A stretch of 29,874 nt of DNA from JBGOUV01 sp041477815 (lineage in GTDB: Bacteria > Acidobacteriota > Terriglobia > Bryobacterales > JACQDG01). How positions within the stretch are numbered: the first letter of the stretch is position 1; each line of letters starts with the position of its first letter. Positions 21,642 through 29,865 of this stretch are shown in pieces. The stretch covers positions 1 through 29,874 of the forward strand of contig JBGOUV010000028.1 of assembly GCA_041477815.1 (NCBI GenBank), read 5' to 3'. The notes under the pieces were generated by a model. The model ran no database searches. It saw only the letters and a list, made by a program, of their open reading frames with translations, and was not told where the DNA came from. The translations under genes and the position numbers were made by a program.

Positions 21642-22904
21642 CTACATGAAATTCGGGGTATGGAGGTCGGAAATGGCCTGGGCCTGCTCGGGGGTAAAGC
21701 CGCCGGTGAGGAGGCGCTTGACGCGCTGGTCGTGCATGGTCTCCAGGAGATCGCGGAAAGCCTGGTGGCCTCGGGCTACGGAGCGGGGATCGTTGCCGCC
21801 GGCAGCCAGGATGGTCAGGGAATCTTGAATCGGGGCGGGGACGCCGCCGGCGTTGGAGAGGGTCGCGGCGCGGCGGCGGACGGCCGCTTCGAGGCGGCCG
21901 TAAAGGGTTGGGTCGTGTGAGAGAGCGTGTTTGGTGTGGGCCAGACCGAAATGGACGTGACGGGCTTCGTCCAGCCGGGCGCGGCGCGTGAGCTCGGCGG
22001 TGGGCTCGTCGGGGGCGTAGCGCTCGATGTAGCGGAGCAGGTCGAGGAACGTTCCTTCGCCTAGTACGGATAGGAGGAAGGCGGCCTCGGTGAAGTCCTC
22101 CAGTTGCAGCAGGGAGAGGAGGGATTGGGAAGTGGTGACCGAAGAGATGCCCAGGCCGCCGCCGCCGGCTCGGGCGCGCTTCAGAAAGACATCGATGTGG
22201 CGGGCTTCGTCGGCCAACTGGCTGGCCAGGAACATCGCTACCTCGACGTAGGCGGGGTGTATGCGCGGCAGAAAGCGGGAGGGCACGTAGAGGGCGGAAA
22301 GCTCGTTCTCGGCCAGGAAGGTCATGATCTGACCTAGGGCTTGCTCCAGGGCCGGAGGGAGAGGCTTCACCTTTTCCCACGGGATGTCGCGGGTGGCGTC
22401 CCATTGGGAGGCGACGGCCTGGTCGTAGAGTTGGGCCACTTCGGGAGGCGCTACACGGTCGCGGTCGAGGAGCGAGAAGGGGTAGACCGGGCCGCCGGGT
22501 TCTACGCGGGCGCCGCGGGGGGCGAAGCCGGTGGAGGCGTCGGCGTGCCCGGGCATGGGGACGGCGGCTAACAGGTCGGCGGACAGAAGTCTGCCGGACC
22601 GGCGTGGCAGGGAGATGGACTCTTCGCGGGCACCTTGGGGAACGGAGTGCCTGCCACGCTCGACCAGGTGGCGGGTGCGACCGTCGGGGAGGGGCTCAGA
22701 GCCCAGGTAGTGGTGTCGCTCCAGGCGGCACCAGGCGGGGAGGTCTTGCGCCACCGACGGGGAAAGCGAGAGAACGGCCAGGACCCCGCCGGGCTCCAGC
22801 AGGTCGAGCGCGGGCCGTACTACTGCCAGCAGGCCGCCACCTAACGGAAGGTCGCCGCCTTCAATGGCTACGGCGCCGGTGGAGGCGGCCCCGGGAGTGG
22901 TCAT
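21642..22904 (-). CDS. TusA-like domain fused to a ferritin-like di-iron protein
   Basis: A 420-residue protein from ATG 22904, which overlaps the upstream stop by four bases (ATGA). Residues about 20-85 match the TusA/SirA fold: RPALDLLEPGGVLAVLS, then DLPAWCRLERHHYLG and RTRHLVERG. The catalytic Cys-Pro of TusA is replaced by PLGG, so sulfur transfer by that cysteine is unlikely. Residues about 150-400 are a ferritin-like four-helix bundle with two metal motifs: Glu199 and ADEARH (231-236), then a central Glu and LDEARH (311-316). Similar di-iron sites occur in AurF-type N-oxygenases. I infer an O2-using oxygenase or oxidase whose TusA-like part recruits a partner or substrate. Third gene of a tight operon. 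Confidence 0.8.
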   Translation of the reverse strand: MTTPGAASTGAVAIEGGDLPLGGGLLAVVRPALDLLEPGGVLAVLSLSPSVAQDLPAWCRLERHHYLGSEPLPDGRTRHLVERGRHSVPQGAREESISLPRRSGRLLSADLLAAVPMPGHADASTGFAPRGARVEPGGPVYPFSLLDRDRVAPPEVAQLYDQAVASQWDATRDIPWEKVKPLPPALEQALGQIMTFLAENELSALYVPSRFLPRIHPAYVEVAMFLASQLADEARHIDVFLKRARAGGGGLGISSVTTSQSLLSLLQLEDFTEAAFLLSVLGEGTFLDLLRYIERYAPDEPTAELTRRARLDEARHVHFGLAHTKHALSHDPTLYGRLEAAVRRRAATLSNAGGVPAPIQDSLTILAAGGNDPRSVARGHQAFRDLLETMHDQRVKRLLTGGFTPEQAQAISDLHTPNFM

Positions 22905-23707
22905 GGGAGATCGGACTCCAGGGCGGCGTATAGATCCTGGTAGCCTTCTTCGAGCGGCTGGACCCACTCGCGAAGGCCCTCCAGCTCCAGGAGGCGGCGG
23001 TGGGCGGGATGGTCCCAGCGCATGGCGAAGAGGGCACGCTGGAAGGCGGCGGCCTTCTCAGGAGCCAGGCCGGGCAGGGCGTCGAACATGCAGTGGTTGA
23101 ACGGCGGAGTGGTCCAGAGGACCTCGACTTTGGAAGCGTCGACGCGGCCCGCGGATTGCTCGGTGGCCCAGACGAGATCGCCGACCGCGCCGGCCTGGGC
23201 CCGGCCGTCGTGGAGGGCGGCCAGCACGTCGAGCTCGCTCGTGCCGGTGTCGCCGTGCTTGCCCAGGTCGGTATCAAACTTGAGGAGGCGTTGCCGGACC
23301 AAGTCAAGGCCTTCCTTCTTAAGGTGGTAGAGAGGCAGGATGCGGGCTTGGACCGAGTCGCGGCTGCCCACGGCCAGCGTGACGTTCCGGAGGTCGGCGA
23401 GCCGGCGGAGGCCGGCATCCTTGCGAACCACGATCTTCGAGCGAAAGCCGCAGTCGGTATCGCGCATGCCCAAGGAGAGCGACCGGCCGGAGGTGCGGAG
23501 CTTCACCTGGACGTGGGCCAGGGGGGTGTTCCAGGCGACATCGATGTGCCCGCGCAGGAGTGTCTCCACCTGGCGCTCGTAGTTGGAGAAGAGGGCGAAG
23601 TCCAGGGGGACGCCGGCGTCGCGGAAGTAATCACGGATGCCTTCCCAGATGGTCACTACCTTTGGATCGTAGGCTACAGCGCCCAGGAAGATGGAATGGT
23701 CGGACAT
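22901..23707 (-). CDS. PhnD-like binding-protein fold without signal peptide
   Basis: A 268-residue protein of the phosphate/phosphite/phosphonate periplasmic-binding fold: IFLGAVAYDPKVVTIWEGIR at the very N-terminus, then LLRGHIDVAWNTPLAHVQ, DLRNVTLAVGSRDSVQARI, and DVLAALHDGRAQAGAVGD. There is no signal peptide or lipobox, and none can be added: the upstream stop is only five bases before ATG 23707. It should therefore be cytosolic. No ABC permease or ATPase accompanies it. Known cytosolic proteins with this fold, such as MqnA/MqnD, are enzymes, so a catalytic or substrate-presenting role alongside the two redox proteins is more likely than transport. Confidence 0.85.
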   Translation of the reverse strand: MSDHSIFLGAVAYDPKVVTIWEGIRDYFRDAGVPLDFALFSNYERQVETLLRGHIDVAWNTPLAHVQVKLRTSGRSLSLGMRDTDCGFRSKIVVRKDAGLRRLADLRNVTLAVGSRDSVQARILPLYHLKKEGLDLVRQRLLKFDTDLGKHGDTGTSELDVLAALHDGRAQAGAVGDLVWATEQSAGRVDASKVEVLWTTPPFNHCMFDALPGLAPEKAAAFQRALFAMRWDHPAHRRLLELEGLREWVQPLEEGYQDLYAALESDLP

Positions 23708-23712
23708 AGTGG

Positions 23713-24882
23713 TTAGTCGAAGAGGGGCAGGCCGGTCAGAATCCTTCCGATGAAGTCGCTCAATTGGTCCACCGTGGGGGCCATGACCCAGCCGGCTCGG
23801 GCGTCGCGGAAGAGGCGTTCTACTCCCAGGTGACGGGAGAAGGCGGCGCCGCCGCAGGCCTTCATGGCCAGGTCGGTTACGTCCACGGCCGCCTCCAGGG
23901 AAGCCAAACGGGATTGGAGGATGTAGAGAGGAGTCGCCGGAGAGCCGGAGACGAGTTCGTTGAGGGTGAAGCCGAGCAGAGCGCGGGCTTGTTCGGTGCG
24001 GACGCTCATCTGGGCCAAGCGGGCGCGGAGGATGGGAAGATCGCGAAGGTGGGATCCGAGGTGCTCAAAGGTGCCGCCTTCGAGGTGACGGCTGGTGGCC
24101 GCGACGGCGGCGCGGCACAGGCCGTTGGCCATGGCCGCCGTGCCGATGGCGAACCAGGGTAGGATCACCTGGAGCATCGTCTGCGAGCCCTGGCCCTGGT
24201 CGCTGATCAGGTCGCCACGGGTGAGGGAAAAGTTCTCCAGGACGACGGGGGAGGAGTCGTTGCCGCGGAGGCCAAGGCCGTCGAAGGCGGCGGCGATACG
24301 GAGACCGGCCGAGCCTTTGCGGGCAAGGTAGACGGTGGAGTCGAGAGGCGAGGCGGCGCCGGGGCGCTGGCCGCTGGAGACGTAGGAGTCGGCGTATCCG
24401 GCCGACGTCACCCACGACTTATAGGCGTTGGTCGTGAAGCGGGAGTCGCCCACGGCAGCGAGTTGGGAAATCGGGGCCCAAAAGTGGGAGCGGGAGCCGC
24501 GCTCGGAGAGGGCCAGGGTGCTGAGATGCCTGCCCGCGGCGATTTCGCGGAGCAGGTGGTCGCGGCCGTCGAGCAGGGTGGAGGAGGCGATGGCCTGGGT
24601 GGCTGCGATGTGCATCACATATACCATGGCGGTGGAGGCGCAGCCTTGGGCCAACTCCTCGGCGGCGGCGGCGAAGGCCCGGGGTCCGTGGGCCCGACCG
24701 CCCAGGTCGGCCGGGACGGTGAGACCCAGGAAGCCTTGAGCGCCCAGGGCGGTGAGGGCTTCCTGGGGAAAGCGACCCTTGGTGTCGACCTCCGGGGCGT
24801 GGCGAAGAGCTACGTCCTGCGCGAGGGTGGCGGCAGTGGAGGCGATGGCCTGCTCGGCCTCACTGAGCTGGTAAGGGTGCAT
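23713..24882 (-). CDS. Acyl-CoA-dehydrogenase-like flavoprotein lacking the catalytic Glu
   Basis: A 389-residue member of the ACAD fold and first gene of the operon. N-terminal helical domain (1-115), FAD-binding segment LALSERGSRSHF (123-134), KSWVTSAGYADSYV (155-168), and the C-terminal helices with RHLGVERLFRDARAGWVMAPT (350-370). In medium-chain acyl-CoA dehydrogenases the base lies in Y-E-G-T; here that position is in M-A-P-T, so there is no Glu. That suggests a flavin monooxygenase-like or other non-dehydrogenase reaction, as in DszC-type ACAD-fold enzymes. ATG 24882 follows a TATCAT -10 by seven bases, so the operon message may be leaderless. Substrate unknown. Confidence 0.87.
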   Translation of the reverse strand: MHPYQLSEAEQAIASTAATLAQDVALRHAPEVDTKGRFPQEALTALGAQGFLGLTVPADLGGRAHGPRAFAAAAEELAQGCASTAMVYVMHIAATQAIASSTLLDGRDHLLREIAAGRHLSTLALSERGSRSHFWAPISQLAAVGDSRFTTNAYKSWVTSAGYADSYVSSGQRPGAASPLDSTVYLARKGSAGLRIAAAFDGLGLRGNDSSPVVLENFSLTRGDLISDQGQGSQTMLQVILPWFAIGTAAMANGLCRAAVAATSRHLEGGTFEHLGSHLRDLPILRARLAQMSVRTEQARALLGFTLNELVSGSPATPLYILQSRLASLEAAVDVTDLAMKACGGAAFSRHLGVERLFRDARAGWVMAPTVDQLSDFIGRILTGLPLFD

Positions 24883-24889
24883 GCTCCCT

Positions 24890-24895
24890 ATGATA
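24890..24895 (-). promoter_or_regulatory. -10 of the three-gene redox operon (leaderless)
   Basis: Minus-strand TATCAT ends seven bases before ATG 24882. The intervening AGGGAGC looks like a Shine-Dalgarno but touches the start codon, so leaderless initiation is more likely. No -35 was found. Confidence 0.45.
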
Positions 24896-24970
24896 ACCTG
24901 CCCTGGCAGGCGCGCTGCTCCCGGCGTTATTTGGAATCTTCCTGGCCCCAGCCTCGGACAAGCCGCGGCG

Positions 24971-25378
24971 TCACCTCTTCTTGCCCGAGCGCAGCTCGTT
25001 TATTTTACGGTCCAGCTTGGCCAGCGCCGCTTCGGTCGAATCCCTTAACTTGTTCCAGGCGTCAGCGGTCTTGCCCTCCATGGTGGATAGGGTCGCGCGC
25101 AGGCTTTTCAGCTCCGATTCGGCGAGTTTCACCTGCTCCTGAATCTCCCGCTGCGCCTGATCCGAGGCAGGCTTCCATTCCGCTTTTAGAGCCTTGATCC
25201 TGGCTTCGACCTCGGTCAGTCGGGCTTCCATCGCCCGCTTGGCGGACTCTCGTGCCTGGCGCTCTTCACGACGGGCTCGTTCCGCCGCCCTCTCGCTGGA
25301 GGGGTTTGAAGCGCAGCCGCCGGCCATGGAGGCAGCCAGCAGGATGGCTGCCAGAACTATCGTCCTAGTCTTCCTCAT
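24971..25378 (-). CDS. Coiled-coil lipoprotein
   Basis: A 135-residue protein. The signal IVLAAILLAASMAGGCASN has a lipobox (AGGC) with Cys near position 22, so it should be lipid-anchored, probably in the outer membrane. The rest is a long, highly charged helix with heptad-like spacing (EARLTEVEARIKALKAEW, EQVKLAESELKSLRATL, ALAKLDRKINELR). No family is recognised; the shape recalls Lpp-like or spacer lipoproteins. It starts 30 bases after the ADOP permease stop and may be co-transcribed with it. Confidence 0.85.
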   Translation of the reverse strand: MRKTRTIVLAAILLAASMAGGCASNPSSERAAERARREERQARESAKRAMEARLTEVEARIKALKAEWKPASDQAQREIQEQVKLAESELKSLRATLSTMEGKTADAWNKLRDSTEAALAKLDRKINELRSGKKR

Positions 25379-25408
25379 GCACCTATGTTCGCATCAATCC
25401 GATGGCCA

Positions 25409-27685
25409 CTACTCCTGACGGAGGGCGAGCCAGGGGTCGGTGCGGGCGCCGCGGCGGGCGGGGAGCCAGGCGGCCAAGAGTCCTACGGCGGTGAGGAGGA
25501 GGGGGACGGTCAAAAAAGTGGCAGGATCGGTGGGTCGGACGCCGTAGAGGAGCGTGGAGAGGAGGCGGGTGGCCCCCCAAGCGCCGGCCAGGCCCAAAGC
25601 GATGCCGGCCAAGAGGAATCGCGAGGTGTGGCGCAGGAGGAGGGCGCGGACGTCGGCGGGGCGGGCGCCCAGGGCCATGCGGATGCCGATCTCGCGGGTG
25701 CGGCGGACTACGGCGTAAGAGACGACCCCGTAAATGCCGCCGGCGGCCAGGGCCAGCGCCACCGCGGCGAAGGCGGCCATCAGGTTCATAGAGAAGCGGG
25801 CGCGCCAGGTTTGGGCGGTGATGATCTGGTCCATGGTGGAAACCTGGGCGATAGTCAGGTTGCGGTCGAGGGACCAGACCTCGTTCTGAAGGGCGGCGGT
25901 TAGGCCGGAGACGGGGCCGCGGACGACCAGGGTTAGGTAAGAGGATGGCTCCTGTAGGTAGGGCACGTAGAATTCGGGGAGGGTGGGGGCGATCCATTCG
26001 GACTGCCGGGCGTCGCGGGCGACGCCGGTAATGGTGAGCCAGCCGGCGTCGCCTCGGCGGATTCGTTTGCCGAGGGCGGTCTGGTTCGGCCAGAAGCGGC
26101 GGGCGAAGGTCTCGTTGACGATGACAACGCGGGGGGAGGACGCGGCATCGTGGTCGGTGAAGTCGCGGCCGGCCACGAGGGGAAGGCCCATGGTCTGGAA
26201 GTAGCCCGGGAGGGTGACGCGGTAGACGGCGACGGGGGGAGCGTCGGAGACATAGCCCTCCGACAGGACCGATAGGCTCCACATGTCGCCGGCCAGAGGC
26301 AGGTGATTGATGGCCCCGGCGGACTCCACCCCGGGGAGGGAACGGACGCGGTGGAGGAGCTCCTGATAGAAGACGGCGCGATCGGAGACTCCCGGGGAGG
26401 AGACCACCATCGAGAGCACGTGGCGGGGATTGAATCCGGGGTCCCGGGACTGCAGGTGGAGGAAGCTGCGGATCAATAGCCCGGCGGCGATCAGGAGGAT
26501 GCAGGCCAGGGCGAGTTGGCTGGTGACGGCAAGGGGGAGGCGGGGCGACCGGGGCGACAGCGGGAGCAGGCCGAACAGCAAGGTGGTGAAAACGGACAGG
26601 AGGAGGGTGAAGGCCAGGACGGCGGGGTCCAGTGAGATGGTCTGGGCGCGGGGTAGGGCGCCCTCTGGGAGGGCGGCCAGCAGGGCGCGGGTAGCCCAGG
26701 AGGCGAGAGCGAGTCCGAGAGCGGCGCCCAGCAGGCTGAGCAGGAGGCTTTCGGTGAGGAGTTGGCGGACCAGGTGTCGCCGGCCGGCGCCGAGCGCGAC
26801 GCGGAGGGCCATTTCCTTCCGGCGGGCGGCGGCGCGGGCCAGCAGGAGGTTGGCCACGTTGGCGCAGGCGGCGAGGAGGACGAGAACGACGGCGCCGAGT
26901 AGCACTACAAGGGTGGGACGGACGTTGCCGACGACGTTCTCGTGGAGCGGAGTAACGTTGGCGCGGAGATTGCGGTTGTTTGGGGGATATTGGGCGGCGA
27001 GGCGCTCCCAGATCCCGTCCATTTCGGCCTGGGCCTGGGCGACGGTAACGCCGGGTTTGAGCCGGGCAAAGAGGCGCAGGCTCTGGCCGCCGCGTTGGAG
27101 ACGGCGGGGGGCCAAGGGGAGCGGAGCCCAGAGCTCGGCTCGGGTGAACCAGAACGGGGGGAACTGGAAGTCCGCGGGCATGACACCCAGAACCTGGTGA
27201 GGCTGGCCGTTGAGGACGAGGGTCTGCTGGAGGATGGCCGGATCGGCGCCGAAACGGCGTTGCCACAGGCGATAGCTCAGGAGGACGCCGCGCTCCTCGT
27301 TGGAGGTGAACACGCGACCTAGTATCGGATCGATACCCAGCAGGGGAAACAGCTCGGGGGTAACGCGGAGGCCGGGAAGATGCTCGGGCTGGTCGCGTCC
27401 GGTAAGATCGGCGCCCCAGGCTTCGGCGGCGGCCATCTGGTCGAAGGAAGTGGACTGTTCCTGAAGGTCGTAGAAGTTGGCAGGGGAAACCGGACTCCCA
27501 CCGTGGAGGATGGTGACCAGACGGTGGGGGTGGCGGTAGGAGAGCGGGCGGAGGAGTACGGCGTGGACCACTGTGAAGACGCCGGTGGTGGCGCCAATGC
27601 CGAGGGCCAGGGTGAGGACGGCTACGGCAGTGAAGGCGGGAGACTTGGCGAGGACGCGGAGGGCGTAGCGGAGATCGTGGATCAC
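25409..27685 (-). CDS. ADOP-type orphan ABC permease (MacB/FtsX fold)
   Basis: A 758-residue permease: two MacB-PCD + FtsX halves in one chain. The N-terminus MIHDLRYALRVLAKSPAFTA with TLALGIGATTGVFTVVHAVL is diagnostic of acidobacterial duplicated orphan permeases. The first half has FtsX helices near VVLLGAVVLVLLAACANVANLLLARAA with RRKEMALRVALGAGR; the second repeats this as GIYGVVSYAVVRRTREIGIR and MALGARPADVRALLL. The linker between halves is short: LLFGLLPLSPRSPRLPLAV leads straight into a helix, whereas relatives usually have some 30 more residues with an LKEGGR-like stretch. No ATPase is adjacent, as usual for this group. GTG 27685 is the start; substrate unknown. Confidence 0.93.
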   Translation of the reverse strand: MIHDLRYALRVLAKSPAFTAVAVLTLALGIGATTGVFTVVHAVLLRPLSYRHPHRLVTILHGGSPVSPANFYDLQEQSTSFDQMAAAEAWGADLTGRDQPEHLPGLRVTPELFPLLGIDPILGRVFTSNEERGVLLSYRLWQRRFGADPAILQQTLVLNGQPHQVLGVMPADFQFPPFWFTRAELWAPLPLAPRRLQRGGQSLRLFARLKPGVTVAQAQAEMDGIWERLAAQYPPNNRNLRANVTPLHENVVGNVRPTLVVLLGAVVLVLLAACANVANLLLARAAARRKEMALRVALGAGRRHLVRQLLTESLLLSLLGAALGLALASWATRALLAALPEGALPRAQTISLDPAVLAFTLLLSVFTTLLFGLLPLSPRSPRLPLAVTSQLALACILLIAAGLLIRSFLHLQSRDPGFNPRHVLSMVVSSPGVSDRAVFYQELLHRVRSLPGVESAGAINHLPLAGDMWSLSVLSEGYVSDAPPVAVYRVTLPGYFQTMGLPLVAGRDFTDHDAASSPRVVIVNETFARRFWPNQTALGKRIRRGDAGWLTITGVARDARQSEWIAPTLPEFYVPYLQEPSSYLTLVVRGPVSGLTAALQNEVWSLDRNLTIAQVSTMDQIITAQTWRARFSMNLMAAFAAVALALAAGGIYGVVSYAVVRRTREIGIRMALGARPADVRALLLRHTSRFLLAGIALGLAGAWGATRLLSTLLYGVRPTDPATFLTVPLLLTAVGLLAAWLPARRGARTDPWLALRQE

Positions 27686-28076
27686 AGGGGGTTAGACGGT
27701 GCGCGACGGGAAGAAGTTAGGTCCCCCGCCGGCTTGCCGCCGGCAGCGAAGAATGAACCTACTGGTCCCCGGCGCCTTCGCCAATCAATCCGTTGCCGGC
27801 ACTTACGGGAGGGGAGTAGGCATTCAGCGACAGTAGGACTGCCCCGACGACCCTGGTTTACAGAGACGTAGGGAATGCCGGCGCCGCCAGGGCTGCTCGG
27901 CTGTCTGCGGAAGTCTGTGGCCAAGTAAGACGGGGCGGATCAGGCCACCCAATCGCGCGGCCTAAAACCGGCAATTTCCCAGCAAAGTGGGTGATGCCGG
28001 CCTCGCCGAAGCGGCCGGCGCCGGAGGGGCTCGGCGTGGGGGGGGCGTCCACTCGAAAAAGTCCAGTGGCTGGGAG
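27686..28076. other. Divergent intergenic region
   Basis: About 390 bases between the ADOP permease and the monooxygenase. It holds GC-rich hairpins such as GCCGGCTTGCCGCCGGC (27728-27744) and further GCCGGC words but no recognisable gene. Confidence 0.45.
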
Positions 28077-28082
28077 TATACA
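28077..28082 (+). promoter_or_regulatory. -10 of the redoxin/monooxygenase gene (leaderless)
   Basis: TATACA (with AAT following) ends seven bases before GTG 28090. An in-frame TGA at 28084-28086 rules out a longer reading frame. No Shine-Dalgarno; the -35 region (CGAAAA) is weak. Confidence 0.5.
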
Positions 28083-28089
28083 ATGAGGC

Positions 28090-29814
28090 GTGTTGGCTGA
28101 GTTGCTGCTGGCGGTGATCTCCTTTGACGTGCGCGATGCGCAGGGGGCGCGGCATACGCTGGCCGATGTCCGGGAGAGCCGGGCGGTGGTGCTGTTCTTT
28201 CTCGCCCCGGACTGCCCGTTGTCGAACCGGTACGGGCCGGAGCTGCGCCGCCTTTATGAGGACTACGCGCCGCGGGGCGTGGCGTTTTACGCGGTCGTGG
28301 CGGAGGACCGGTATCCCTTCCCTGCCCTGGTAGATACTGACCATACGCTGGCGCGGCAGGTGGGGGCGACGGTCACGCCGGAGGCAGCGGTGCTGACTCC
28401 GGGGGGCGAGCTCGTATATCGGGGGCGTATTGACGACCGGGTGGTTTCGTTTGGCCGGATCCGCAGCGAGCCGCGGCGGCGGGATCTGAAGCTGGTTCTG
28501 GACCGGATGCTGGCGGGCCGGGCGGTGCGGTTTTCCGCCACCGGCGCCATCGGGTGCGACCTGGCGGGGCCGCGCGGCGAGGCCCGCACGGAGGTTACGT
28601 TTGCGCGGGACGTAGCGCCGATCCTGTACCGGCACTGCGCGGGATGCCACCGCCCGGGGGAGGTGGGGCCGTTTCCGCTCCTGACCTACGCGGACGCGCG
28701 GCGGCGGGCGGGGGTCATCGCGGAGGTCACCGCCCGCCGGTACATGCCGCCGTGGAAGGCGGCGGCGGGGTACGGAAAGTTCCAAGGGGAGCGGGGTCTC
28801 ACGGAGGCCGAGATTGGGATGCTGCGGCGGTGGTCGGAGGGGGGCGCGCCGGAGGGGAATCCGGCCGACCTCCCTTCCCTGCCCCGGTTTCCAGAGGGCT
28901 GGCGGCTGGGACCACCGGATCTGACGGCGCGGATGGCCAGTCCATTTGCGGTGGCGGCCGAGGGCTCCGACGTGTATCAGTGCTTTGTGATTCCGCTGGG
29001 GCTGGACCGGGACCGGTACGTCCGGGCGCTGGAATTTCGGCCGGGCAACCGGCGGCTGGTACACCACGCGCTGCTGTTCGCCGATCCGGCCGGGGTGGCG
29101 CGGCGCAAGGGCCAGACCTATCCTTGCTTCGGGGCGCCGGGGTTTTTGCCGGTGCGGGGACTCGGCGGGTGGACGCCGGGTATGCCTCCCATCACGCTGC
29201 CGGCCGGCGCCGAGCTGACGCTCCCCAAGGGCTCGGACCTGGTCTTGCAAATGCATTTTCAGCCAACCGGGAGGAGCGAGCAGGAACAGTCCACGGTGGC
29301 TTTGTATTTTACCGACACACCGCCGGTCAAGCGGCTGCTGGAGGTTCCGCTGGGATCGAACCGGATCGATATCCCGCCCGGAGAGCGGGCCTACAAAGTG
29401 CGCGACCACTTCACGCTGCCGGTGGACGTCGAGGCGGTAGGCATTATCCCCCATGCCCATTATTTATGCCGGGATATGAAGGGCCTCGCCGTGCTGCCCG
29501 ACGGTACGAAGAAGCGGCTGCTGTGGATTCCGGACTGGGACTTCGCCTGGCAGGACCAATACCGTTACGAGACCCCGATTCGTCTCCCGGCGGGGACGCG
29601 CCTGGAGATGGAATTCACCTACGATAATTCGGCGGACAACCCGCGCAATCCCCACCATCCGCCGCGGCGCGTGGTGTGGGGGCCGGAGTCGACCGATGAG
29701 ATGGCGGGCCTGCATGTCCAGGTGATACCGGACCGGAAGTCGGACCAGGAGGAGCTGCTGCAGGCCTTGTGGGGAAAGATGATGCGCACCCTGGGGGGAC
29801 GGGTTGGTCCCTGA
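28090..29814 (+). CDS. Redoxin - cytochrome c-like - copper type II monooxygenase fusion
   Basis: A 574-residue three-part protein. Residues about 10-145: thioredoxin-like/redoxin domain with LFFLAPDCPLSNRYGP, so a single Cys42 and no CxxC. Residues about 165-255: a heme c segment with CAGCHRPG (183-190) and a distal Met candidate in RYMPPW. Residues about 280-560: a copper type II ascorbate-dependent monooxygenase (PHM/DBM-like) with VHHALLF (His325-326), QMHFQP (His389), HAHYL (His455, His457) and LEMEFTYDNSADNP (Met507). Secreted or periplasmic action is expected; the N-terminal signal is very short (LAELLLAVISF). Such fusions appear in Acidobacteria and Planctomycetes, with substrate unknown. 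GTG 28090 was chosen because of the upstream stop. Confidence 0.9.
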   Translation: MLAELLLAVISFDVRDAQGARHTLADVRESRAVVLFFLAPDCPLSNRYGPELRRLYEDYAPRGVAFYAVVAEDRYPFPALVDTDHTLARQVGATVTPEAAVLTPGGELVYRGRIDDRVVSFGRIRSEPRRRDLKLVLDRMLAGRAVRFSATGAIGCDLAGPRGEARTEVTFARDVAPILYRHCAGCHRPGEVGPFPLLTYADARRRAGVIAEVTARRYMPPWKAAAGYGKFQGERGLTEAEIGMLRRWSEGGAPEGNPADLPSLPRFPEGWRLGPPDLTARMASPFAVAAEGSDVYQCFVIPLGLDRDRYVRALEFRPGNRRLVHHALLFADPAGVARRKGQTYPCFGAPGFLPVRGLGGWTPGMPPITLPAGAELTLPKGSDLVLQMHFQPTGRSEQEQSTVALYFTDTPPVKRLLEVPLGSNRIDIPPGERAYKVRDHFTLPVDVEAVGIIPHAHYLCRDMKGLAVLPDGTKKRLLWIPDWDFAWQDQYRYETPIRLPAGTRLEMEFTYDNSADNPRNPHHPPRRVVWGPESTDEMAGLHVQVIPDRKSDQEELLQALWGKMMRTLGGRVGP

Positions 29815-29856
29815 GCAAATGTCTGCCATTGGCCCGCAAGGACTTGAAAAGGCGCG

Positions 29857-29865
29857 TGTTATAAT
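29857..29865 (+). promoter_or_regulatory. Extended -10 promoter reading out of the window
   Basis: TGTTATAAT is a perfect extended -10. TTGAAA at 29844-29849 is only 10 bases away, too close to act as its -35. By the spacing seen elsewhere, the next gene would begin at or just beyond the right edge. Confidence 0.6.

Noticed and set aside
25383..27266. A 627-codon frame overlapping the ADOP permease on the same strand
   Set aside because: It is a frame shadow: the product is almost entirely Pro/Arg/His/Gly, and the other frame gives a textbook permease.
27858..28052. A short minus-strand frame in the ADOP/monooxygenase gap
   Set aside because: Its residues derive from GCCGGC-rich repeats and there is no start context; it is probably non-coding.
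29844..29865. TTGAAA ... TATAAT as a standard -35/-10 pair at the right edge
   Set aside because: The spacer is ten bases. The extended TGn element explains the -10 better.
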